64,000 nt of DNA. Source: Bryobacter aggregatus MPL3. Its GTDB lineage: Bacteria > Acidobacteriota > Terriglobia > Bryobacterales > Bryobacteraceae. Of this stretch, positions 52,070-59,707 are shown in pieces (position 1 is the stretch's first letter; every line of letters starts with the position of its first letter). The DNA is taken from contig NZ_JNIF01000004.1 in assembly GCF_000702445.1 (NCBI RefSeq), positions 682,001 through 746,000 of the forward strand, written 5' to 3'. The notes below the pieces were generated by a model. The model searched no databases and was not told the origin of the DNA. It worked only from the letters and a program-made list of their open reading frames with translations. Made by a program: the position numbers and the translations under genes.

Positions 52070-53283
52070 CGGAATGCTTGCCCTTTCTCCGCACTTTCAT
52101 TACAAAGGAGTGCCGGTGCTGCCGCACGAAAGCCAAAGGTCGCGTCTTCCACCGGCGGACGCAAGCCACGAATCGATTCCGCAAAAGCCTGATGGTGGAG
52201 GCGGTGTGCATCAGCCTGGGCGGTGAATTTGAAATCGGAGTCAGGCGCGATCGGAGCCGTCGAAGGCGGATACTTCTTCCGGTAATCTGCGAGGAAGGCA
52301 TCCTGATCTTTTTGCGCGAGGGTTCCGATGGAATAGCCGGGCGCGGTCTCGCGCGTATGCTTTTCAAGCCGCAGGGTGTTGTAGGCCGCGGTCATGATGC
52401 CCTCGCTGCCGACAAAGCGAAAGCCGAACTGCTCGGTCGCCACGCCGCTCGCCAGGTTGACGCGTAGCGCCAGTGTAAAGGCAGGGTGGGCCTGCGATTT
52501 CGGATAGTCCAGCACGGCCAGCATGACGTCTGGCGCGTCTCTGCCATCCTTCCAATAGCGGACTCCGCCGCTGGCGAAAACAGTGGTCGGCCCGATGCTT
52601 CCCACCACCGTGTGCAGGCCGCTCAATAAGTGAATGAACAGATCGCCCGCAACGCCGGTCCCATAGTCGCCGTAATTGCGCCAACGGAACAATCGGATCG
52701 GCTCAAAGGGCCGCTTGGGCGCATTGCCCAGGAAGCGATCCCAATCGATGTCGCTCTGCTGCAGGTTCACTGGAATCGAATACTGCCAGGCCCCCATTGC
52801 CGTGTTGCGATCGAGCCAGGCCTCCACCAGATTCAGTTCCCCGAGCGCTCCTTGCTGGAAGAGTTCGCGTGCTTTCAAAAAGACATGCGAACTGACATAC
52901 TGGCTGCCGACTTGCAAGACCTTGCCGCTCGCCTTCTCAGCGGCGATCACTCCCAGACCTTCGTCCACGCGTTTCACCATCGGCTTCTGGCAGTAGACAT
53001 GCTTGCCGGCCTGCAATGCCTCGGTCGTGATCCGCGCATGCCAATGGTCGGGCGTGGCGATCAGAACGGCGTCGACATCCTTCCGTGCCAGCACTTCGCG
53101 ATAGTCGCGCGTGGTGTAGGTGTCGGGGCCATAGAGCTCGCGCATGTGCTCGAGACGGCTCTGGTAGATGTCGCAAGCAGCCACCAGCTTCGTATTCGGT
53201 TGCAGGGTCTGATTGCGCGCATCCCCTTGCCCCATCCCGCCACAGCCGATGAGCGCAATTTGGATTTTGTCGTTCGCTGCCAT
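52039..53283 (-). CDS. Gfo/Idh/MocA-family oxidoreductase without signal peptide
   Basis: A 414-residue NAD(P)-dependent oxidoreductase acting on sugars or inositols. The Rossmann motif GCGGMGQGDA lies near 13-22. The conserved KPMVKRVDEG lies near 99-108 (EKP-type motif with Gln before Lys, CQKPMV). The C-terminal domain has the substrate-binding sheet ([22 protein letters not shown] and WKDGRDAPDVMLAVLDYP, quoted in part). It lacks the Tat signal of its neighbour: the protein begins at ANDKIQIALIG, where the paralogue has [12 protein letters not shown] after a signal. The two genes are separated by one base and are clearly tandem duplicates. The substrate is unknown. Confidence 0.92.
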   Translation of the reverse strand: MAANDKIQIALIGCGGMGQGDARNQTLQPNTKLVAACDIYQSRLEHMRELYGPDTYTTRDYREVLARKDVDAVLIATPDHWHARITTEALQAGKHVYCQKPMVKRVDEGLGVIAAEKASGKVLQVGSQYVSSHVFLKARELFQQGALGELNLVEAWLDRNTAMGAWQYSIPVNLQQSDIDWDRFLGNAPKRPFEPIRLFRWRNYGDYGTGVAGDLFIHLLSGLHTVVGSIGPTTVFASGGVRYWKDGRDAPDVMLAVLDYPKSQAHPAFTLALRVNLASGVATEQFGFRFVGSEGIMTAAYNTLRLEKHTRETAPGYSIGTLAQKDQDAFLADYRKKYPPSTAPIAPDSDFKFTAQADAHRLHHQAFAESIRGLRPPVEDATFGFRAAAPALLCNESAEKGQAFRWDPVTMRRS

Positions 53284-53284
53284 C

Positions 53285-54601
53285 CTAGGCCTTCACCTTT
53301 GCTGCAATCGGGTCCCATTGCACCTGGCGTTTTTCGAAAACACTGACGTTGCTCATCAGCGCCGGGCCTGCGGCACGAATGCCGAAGAGCGCATCTTCCA
53401 CCACAGGTTTGCGGCTCCGCACGCTGGCGAGGAAGTTGGCGTGATGGTTCTGGTGATCACTGTAGCGGGGCGGGGGAAGATAGCGTTCCTCTCCATTGGG
53501 CCGCATCGAATCCGCCTTTGCTTCCTGCTTCGGGTACTGCTCGCGATACTTCTTGAGGAACTCTTTCTGGGTCGCCTCCGTGAAGGTGTCGATGTTATAG
53601 CCCGGTTCCGATTCCCGAGGCTGTTTGGTCACAGTCACGCCATTGCCGACCGTCATGATACCCTCGCTGCCGACAAAGCGGAAGCCGCTTGATTCGCCAG
53701 CGCCGCTCACGAAGTTGACGCGCAGCGAAAGGTTGAAGGCTGGATGCGCGTCGGTCTTTGGATAGTCATAAAGACCAAGCATCACGTCCGGAACGTCGCG
53801 GCCGTCCTTCCAGAAGCGCAAACCACCGGTCGCATAGATCCGCTCCGGGCCAATCGCGCCGGTAATAAAGTGCATGCCGCTGAAGAGATGGACAAAGAGG
53901 TCGCCCGCGACACCGGTGCCGTAATCCTGGTAGTTCCGCCAGCGGAATAGGCGCATCGGCTCAAAGGGCCGTTTCGGCGCCGATCCAAGAAAGCGATCCC
54001 AATCGATATTGGCCGGATTCGCATCGGGAGGAATCGAATACTGCCAGGCGCCATTGGCGGAATTGCGATCCCACCAGGCCTCCACCATGTTCAACTCACC
54101 AATGGCTCCCGACTTCAGCAACTCCTGCGCTTTTTGATAGACAATGCTGGACACCCGCTGGCTGCCCACCTGGAGGATTCTGCCGGTCTTCTGTTGTGTC
54201 TGCCATACGCGCAAGCCATCGGCAGCTTTCTGCACCATCGGTTTCTCGACGTAAACATCCTTGCCCGCCTCCATCGCGTCGATGGCAATTTGAGCGTGCC
54301 AGTGGTCAGGGGTTCCGACAATCACGGAGTCGACATCTTTGCGCGCCAGAACTTCTCGATAGTCCCGGGTGGCAAAGAGATGCTTGCCCCAACGCTCCTT
54401 GGCCCGCTGCAGGCGGCCATCATAGATGTCGGATACCGCTACAATTTCTGAGCCACCGACCGCAAGTGCGCTATTGGCATCGCCACTTCCCATTCCACCT
54501 GCACCGATCAGTGCGAAACGAATCTTGTCATTGGCCGAAAAAGCACGTTGGGGAGCAAGGGCGGCTGCGGAGAGCAGGAAACTGCGCCTGGAAGTCTGCA
54601 T
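53285..54601 (-). CDS. Tat-exported Gfo/Idh/MocA-family oxidoreductase
   Basis: A 438-residue NAD(P)-binding oxidoreductase of the Gfo/Idh/MocA family. It has a twin-arginine signal ([19 protein letters not shown], 4-22), so the periplasm is the expected location, as for glucose-fructose oxidoreductase. The Rossmann [10 protein letters not shown] follows, then [11 protein letters not shown] and the same C-terminal sheet as the downstream paralogue ([18 protein letters not shown]). ATG at 54601 is chosen; GTG at 54607 would add two residues. It is the first gene of a three-gene unit with the paralogue and the TPR protein, and divergent from the BlaI-type regulator. Confidence 0.93.
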   Translation of the reverse strand: MQTSRRSFLLSAAALAPQRAFSANDKIRFALIGAGGMGSGDANSALAVGGSEIVAVSDIYDGRLQRAKERWGKHLFATRDYREVLARKDVDSVIVGTPDHWHAQIAIDAMEAGKDVYVEKPMVQKAADGLRVWQTQQKTGRILQVGSQRVSSIVYQKAQELLKSGAIGELNMVEAWWDRNSANGAWQYSIPPDANPANIDWDRFLGSAPKRPFEPMRLFRWRNYQDYGTGVAGDLFVHLFSGMHFITGAIGPERIYATGGLRFWKDGRDVPDVMLGLYDYPKTDAHPAFNLSLRVNFVSGAGESSGFRFVGSEGIMTVGNGVTVTKQPRESEPGYNIDTFTEATQKEFLKKYREQYPKQEAKADSMRPNGEERYLPPPRYSDHQNHHANFLASVRSRKPVVEDALFGIRAAGPALMSNVSVFEKRQVQWDPIAAKVKA

Positions 54602-54666
54602 CCTCACATTCTTTCATACCGGAAAAAACTTGGAACTTGCCTAACGAAATCTTCGTCTGCCAGTCA

Positions 54667-54683
54667 AACACACAGATGTAGTA
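54667..54683. promoter_or_regulatory. Possible BlaI-type operator
   Basis: The sequence ACA-GA-TGTAGTA (54672-54683) carries one full half-site TGTAGTA of the BlaI/MecI/CopY consensus TACTACA-N2-TGTAGTA; the other half is conserved only at its three inner bases. It lies 8 bases before the BlaI-type start at 54691, which fits autorepression. It could also affect the divergent oxidoreductase. Confidence 0.35.
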
Positions 54684-54690
54684 GATCCAA

Positions 54691-55074
54691 ATGCCGCAAC
54701 CGAAACTATCAAAACTTGAAATGCAAATCATGGACGTGCTCTGGAGTCGCGGCGCGCTGCCGATTCGCGAAATCCAGGAGGCCTTCCCGGCGAAGAATCG
54801 TCCCGCCTACACCACCATCCAGACCACCGTCTATCGTCTCGAAGAGAAGAAGGCGCTCAAGCGAGTGAACAAGGTGCTGAATGCTCATGTCTTTGAGGCG
54901 GTCATCACACGTCAGGCGGCGCAGGGCCGGCTGATCGACGAGTTGCTGAGCCTGTTCGGCGGCCGTACGCAACCGGTGATGGCCCATCTGGTGGAGACTG
55001 GCAAACTCACGCTCGACGATGTGCAGGAGACAGAAGAGCTCCTCAAAAAACTGGCGAAAGAGAATCCCCAATGA
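54691..55074 (+). CDS. BlaI/MecI/CopY-family transcriptional repressor
   Basis: A 127-residue winged-helix repressor (KLSKLEMQIMDVLWSRGALP at the start, then PAYTTIQTTVYRLEEKKALKR as the recognition region). The C-terminal dimerization helix carries GRLIDELLSLFGG. In beta-lactamase systems such repressors are cleaved after an M56-type sensor is activated. Here the next gene is an M56 protein overlapping by ATGA, the exact BlaI-BlaR1 arrangement. It probably represses its own operon, which continues into a TonB-dependent receptor and a VWA protein. Confidence 0.95.
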   Translation: MPQPKLSKLEMQIMDVLWSRGALPIREIQEAFPAKNRPAYTTIQTTVYRLEEKKALKRVNKVLNAHVFEAVITRQAAQGRLIDELLSLFGGRTQPVMAHLVETGKLTLDDVQETEELLKKLAKENPQ

Positions 55075-56810
55075 ATCTCTACGAACTGACTCCTTTTGCA
55101 AGCCACCTCTGGCAGTCCAGCTTGTTCACACTAGCTTGTGCCTTACTGAACTGGACTCTGCGCCGCCACCGGGCTTCGCTGCGCCATTCGATCTGGCTGG
55201 TCGCCTCGGCGAAGTTCCTCGTGCCGTTCTCCCTCTTTGTCCAACTCGGGCATCTCTGGCAATGGCGCAGCAGTACATCGACAATTGCCCCTCCCGTCTT
55301 CGAGGTGGCCGAGCAACTCAGCCAACCCTTTACGATGAGTTTTGATCCGGGCTTCGGGTTCCGGCCGCATACCAGTCACTACACCTCGATGCTGGCTGTG
55401 GTCTGGCTCTGCGGCTTTCTGGTCCTGCTTGCGCGCTGGTTGCGCCACGGATGGCAGATGCACCAGATCGAGCGCAACGCGCGTCCGCTGCCCATCGAGA
55501 CGCCCATCCCCGTTCTTGCTGGCGATTCGAGTTACGAGCCCGGTGTCTTTGGTATCTTCCGCCCTGTCCTGCTGATCCCCGAAGGTATCGCCGCCCGCCT
55601 CAGCGCTGCGCAACTCAACGCGATCATTGCTCACGAGCTATGCCATGTGCGGCGTCGCGACAATCTTGCTGCCGCCTTCCATATGTTGGTAAGCGCCCTC
55701 TTCTGGTTCCACCCGCTTGTTTGGTGGATCGGCTCGAGGCTGGTGGCAGAGCGCGAGAACGCCTGTGACGAAGAAGTGCTGGACCAGGGCCAATCGCCGC
55801 TGGTCTACGCCGAAAGCATCCTCAATGTTTGCAAGTTCTATCTGGAATCCCCCATCCCCTGCGCCTCAGGAGTCACCGGCGCTGATCTGAAGAAACGAAT
55901 CGAGACTATCATGACCCGTCGTCATTTTTCGCAACTCTCCCTGGCCCGCAAGCTGTTTGTTGTTGGTGCCGCCACTGCCGCCCTCTGTACACCGGTGCTC
56001 ATCGGCATCGCCACTGCGCCTCAAGTTCAGGCTCAGGATGCAGTCTCTCCCACCTTTGACGTCGTATCGATCAAGCCATCAGATCCGAATGGCCGGGGCA
56101 CCATGTTCCGAGTCGTGCCCGGTGGCGGACTGAACATCGTCGGCGCACCCGTGCGGGAGTTGATCATGTTCGGCTACGGCGTCCGGCAGTACCAGATCTC
56201 GGGTGGCCCAGGCTGGGTTGGGACGGAACGCTTTGATGTGACGGCAAAAGGCAGTGCCGATCCGAACGCGCCGTCCGACCCGCGGCAGTTGAACGAAGAA
56301 CAGCGTCAGGCTTTGCAGCTTCTGCTTCGGAAGCGCATCCAGGCCCTGCTCGCCGAGCGCTTCCAACTGCAGATGACTGAGGAGACCAAAGAGCTTCCTG
56401 TCTATCATCTGGTCGAAGCCAAGGGCGGCGCGAAGTTGAAAGTTTCTGATTCTGCTTCTAGTGCCGAGAACCGTTCCATCCGGATGCAACGAGGCATGTT
56501 GACCGTGGCGAGTATCTCTCTGACAGAAACGACGACCGCACTCTCTAACATCGTGGGGAGACCGGTGATCGATAAGACCGGCAAAGCAGGACTTTTCGAC
56601 CTGAAGCTCGAGTGGACGCCCGAAGGGGGCCCCGGTATCCCGGGCGGTCCCGGAGGTCCTGGGGGCGCTGAGCCTCCGCCGCCCGCCGACGCCGCCGGAC
56701 CCACCATCTTCACCGCACTGCAGGAACAGTGGGGTCTGAAGCTCGAATCGGCGAAGGGACCTGTGGTCACCTATCGCATCGATAGTGTCCAGAAGCCGTC
56801 CGCAAACTAG
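55071..56810 (+). CDS. M56 (BlaR1-like) metallopeptidase fused to TIGR03435-type domain
   Basis: A 579-residue membrane protein. The N-terminal M56 peptidase (about 1-310) has hydrophobic segments at about 14-30, 40-60 and 105-122, and the zinc motif HELCH at 188-192 (HExxH) followed by the NACDEEVL region. A further hydrophobic segment lies near 290-315. The extracytoplasmic C-terminus (about 325-575) matches the soil-bacterial TIGR03435 domain (PTFDVVSIKPSDPNGRG, then GAPVRELIMFGYGVRQYQISGG). A Gly/Pro-rich tract lies near 525-550. In BlaR1 the C-terminal domain is a penicillin-binding sensor; here it is replaced by a different domain. It probably senses an extracellular signal and cleaves the repressor. 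Confidence 0.92.
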   Translation: MNLYELTPFASHLWQSSLFTLACALLNWTLRRHRASLRHSIWLVASAKFLVPFSLFVQLGHLWQWRSSTSTIAPPVFEVAEQLSQPFTMSFDPGFGFRPHTSHYTSMLAVVWLCGFLVLLARWLRHGWQMHQIERNARPLPIETPIPVLAGDSSYEPGVFGIFRPVLLIPEGIAARLSAAQLNAIIAHELCHVRRRDNLAAAFHMLVSALFWFHPLVWWIGSRLVAERENACDEEVLDQGQSPLVYAESILNVCKFYLESPIPCASGVTGADLKKRIETIMTRRHFSQLSLARKLFVVGAATAALCTPVLIGIATAPQVQAQDAVSPTFDVVSIKPSDPNGRGTMFRVVPGGGLNIVGAPVRELIMFGYGVRQYQISGGPGWVGTERFDVTAKGSADPNAPSDPRQLNEEQRQALQLLLRKRIQALLAERFQLQMTEETKELPVYHLVEAKGGAKLKVSDSASSAENRSIRMQRGMLTVASISLTETTTALSNIVGRPVIDKTGKAGLFDLKLEWTPEGGPGIPGGPGGPGGAEPPPPADAAGPTIFTALQEQWGLKLESAKGPVVTYRIDSVQKPSAN

Positions 56811-56821
56811 ACAGGACTCCC

Positions 56822-59707
56822 ATGCGATTCTTCCTTTGCCTCTGGTGCCTGGGCCTCGTGTGTCTGGCGGAACAGAAAGGGCAGGTCCGCTTCTCAGGCC
56901 TGCCTGTGCCGGGCGTCACGATCACTGCCACGCGGGGACAAGCGCAGTTCTCTACTGTGACCGATCTCAGTGGCAATTACTCCTTCCCTACGCTAGCCGA
57001 AGGCGAGTGGAAGCTGGAGCTGACGATGTTGGGCTTCGCGAAGTTGGAGCGAAGCCTAAGCAGCAACGAAAGCCAATCCTGGGACTTACAGGTATTGAAG
57101 CTCGAGGAGATGAAGGCGCAGGCGGCCGCGCCGCCTCCCAAGCCCGCCGAGATCATCAGCGAAGTCGCGAAGCCCGAGCCGAAACCCAGTGCGGCCTTTG
57201 CAAATCTTGATGCCGCCGAATTAGCCCAACGCGCCGCTGACGCTTTGCTGATCAATGGCACGGCAAACAATGGCGCCGCCTCGCCCTTCAGCCAGAGCAT
57301 GGCCTTTGGCAACAACCGGCGTGGGCCGCAATCGCTGTACAGCGGCAGCCTCGGGATGATCTTCGATCACTCCGTGCTTGACGCCCGGCCCTATTCACTG
57401 ACCGGCCAGGACACGCCGCGTCCAGACTTTAGCCGCATGCAAGGTCTGGCTTCCTTCGGTGGTCCGCTACGGATTCCCCGTCTTCTCCCGCGAAACGGAC
57501 CCAATCTCACCCTGACCTACCAATGGACACGCAACAAAAACGTCTCGACCCAATCGAGCTTGGTGCCCACCCTCGACCAGCGCAACGGCATCTTCACCAC
57601 ACCCGTCCTCGACCCCACAACCGGGCTGCCTTTCATCAACAACACGGTCCCTATGAATCGCATCAGCCCGCAGGCCAAGGCGCTATTGCAGCTCTATCCT
57701 TTGCCGAACTTCGACAACACTGGCCGCTACAACTTCCAGACGGCGTTGGTGGGCGCAACACATCAGGACAATCTGCAGGCGCGCGGCACGCAGTCCATCA
57801 ACCGCAAGAACCAGTTGGCTGGCAATGCCGCCTGGCAGAGCACGCGCAGCGACAGCACCAGTCTCTTCGGCTTCAACGACACCACCTCGATCAGCGGCCT
57901 CAATCTCGGCCTCAACTGGATTCATACTTTCCGCCCGCGCCTCTACTCGGTGGTGGGCGTGCAGTACAGCAGTCTGCGGACGGAGAACACGCCGTTCTTT
58001 AGCAATCGCACGAATGTTTCGGGCGCGGCGGGGATCTTGGGCAACAATCAGGACCCGGTGAATTGGGGGCCGCCGGCACTTACTTTTGCAGGCGGCATCG
58101 CGGCGCTCTCCGATGGCATCTACGCGTTGAATCGCAATCGCACCAGCGGTCTCTCGGGTGAATTGGGCTGGAGCCGTGGCCGCCACAATCTTGCCTTCGG
58201 CGGCAGCTTCCGCCAGCAACAGTTCAACATTCTTTCGCAGGAAGATCCGCGCGGCAGCTTTGCCTTTACAGGCGCCTCAGACTTTGCCGGCTTCCTCTTG
58301 GGTGTGCCAGCCACCAGCGCAATCGCCTTCGGCAACGCTGACAAGTATCTGCGCTCGAAACTCTTCGACGCCTTTGTGCGCGATGACTTCCGTGTGAATC
58401 CGGGGCTGACGCTCAACCTCGGTCTGCGCTGGGATTACAGCACCCCGATCTCTGAGATCTACGGACGACTGGTAAATCTGCAACTCAGTCCGGACTTCCG
58501 TTCCGCCACGCCCACTCTTGGCAACGGATTGCTGCGGCCCGATCGCAAGAACATCTCTCCGCGCCTCGGCCTCGCCTGGCGGCCCTTCGCCGCATCCTCT
58601 ACGGTGATCCGCGCGGGCTACGGGATCTATTACGACACCTCGGTCTACCAACTCATCGCGACGCAGATGGCGCAACAGTCGCCGCTGTCCTACAGCCTGC
58701 GTGTGGCCAACAGCGCAGAGACACCACTCACACTGCGCAGTGGCTTTCTCGCCTCTGCAGCCACCACGCGCAACACCTTTGCTGTCGATCCGAATTTTCG
58801 CATCGGTTCCGCGCAGAACTGGTTTCTGACGGTGCAGCGCGATCTGCCTGGTAGTCTCGTCATGATCGCCAGCTATCTCGGCTCGAAGGGCAGCCACGCG
58901 CAACAACAGGTGTTGCCGAATACGGCTCCGGATGGAGCCACTGATCCCTGTCCCACTTGTCCGGCAGGCTTTGCCTATCTCAGCTCAAATGGCGGATCGA
59001 ACCGCAACGCGGCCCAGTTGGAATTGCGCCGCCGTCTGCGTGCCGGCTTTACGGCAACGATGCAATACACCTATTCGAAATCGATCGACAACGCTGCATT
59101 GGGAGGCCGCAATCAGGGTGGTTCTCTGATCGCGCAGAACTGGCTGGACCTGGGAGCAGAGAGGGCCAAATCGAACTTCGACCAGCGGCACTTATTCAAT
59201 CTGACTGGGCAGTACACCAGCGGCATGGGCAAGAGCGGCCTGATGAGCGGCTGGCGCGGCCGCCTCTTGAAGGAGTGGACTCTCGGCCAGCAACTGATCG
59301 TCGGAAGCGGCTTGCCGCTCACCCCGGTTTACTTCCGCGCTGTGCAGGGCACGGGCGTCACGGGAAGCATCCGGCCCGACTATACTGGCGCCGATGTCAG
59401 CGCTGCGCCCAGCGGCCTGTTCCTGAACCCCGCAGCCTATGTCGCTCCCGCTCCGGGGCGTTGGGGCAATGCCGGACGTAACTCCATCACCGGGCCTTCG
59501 CAGTTCTCCTGGAATGCCTCGCTCGGCCGCACCTTCCGCCTGCGCGGCGACCGCATTAGCCTCGACGGGAGAATGGATGCGACCAACCTGCTGAACCATC
59601 CTGTCTTTCCCAGTTGGAACACCATCACCACCAGTTCGCAATTCGGATTGCCCAATCCGGCCAATCCGATGCGCAGCATCCAAACCACCATGAGGCTCCG
59701 ATTTTAG
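56822..59707 (+). CDS. Oar-like TonB-dependent receptor in BlaI operon
   Basis: A 961-residue outer-membrane receptor. The signal peptide (RFFLCLWCLGLVCLAEQ) is followed by a short carboxypeptidase-regulatory-like sandwich (VTDLSGNYSFPTLAEGEWKL). An Ala/Pro-rich linker (about 90-125) comes next. The plug segment lacks the usual SRRIVELPLNGR motif (instead AFGNNRRGPQSLYSGSLGM). The long barrel ends in TTMRLRF with the terminal Phe of outer-membrane proteins. It follows the M56 gene after 11 bases with an AGGA site. The receptor probably handles a larger ligand, and its regulation by the BlaI-M56 pair suggests it is made only in response to a specific signal. The substrate is unknown. Confidence 0.9.
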   Translation: MRFFLCLWCLGLVCLAEQKGQVRFSGLPVPGVTITATRGQAQFSTVTDLSGNYSFPTLAEGEWKLELTMLGFAKLERSLSSNESQSWDLQVLKLEEMKAQAAAPPPKPAEIISEVAKPEPKPSAAFANLDAAELAQRAADALLINGTANNGAASPFSQSMAFGNNRRGPQSLYSGSLGMIFDHSVLDARPYSLTGQDTPRPDFSRMQGLASFGGPLRIPRLLPRNGPNLTLTYQWTRNKNVSTQSSLVPTLDQRNGIFTTPVLDPTTGLPFINNTVPMNRISPQAKALLQLYPLPNFDNTGRYNFQTALVGATHQDNLQARGTQSINRKNQLAGNAAWQSTRSDSTSLFGFNDTTSISGLNLGLNWIHTFRPRLYSVVGVQYSSLRTENTPFFSNRTNVSGAAGILGNNQDPVNWGPPALTFAGGIAALSDGIYALNRNRTSGLSGELGWSRGRHNLAFGGSFRQQQFNILSQEDPRGSFAFTGASDFAGFLLGVPATSAIAFGNADKYLRSKLFDAFVRDDFRVNPGLTLNLGLRWDYSTPISEIYGRLVNLQLSPDFRSATPTLGNGLLRPDRKNISPRLGLAWRPFAASSTVIRAGYGIYYDTSVYQLIATQMAQQSPLSYSLRVANSAETPLTLRSGFLASAATTRNTFAVDPNFRIGSAQNWFLTVQRDLPGSLVMIASYLGSKGSHAQQQVLPNTAPDGATDPCPTCPAGFAYLSSNGGSNRNAAQLELRRRLRAGFTATMQYTYSKSIDNAALGGRNQGGSLIAQNWLDLGAERAKSNFDQRHLFNLTGQYTSGMGKSGLMSGWRGRLLKEWTLGQQLIVGSGLPLTPVYFRAVQGTGVTGSIRPDYTGADVSAAPSGLFLNPAAYVAPAPGRWGNAGRNSITGPSQFSWNASLGRTFRLRGDRISLDGRMDATNLLNHPVFPSWNTITTSSQFGLPNPANPMRSIQTTMRLRF

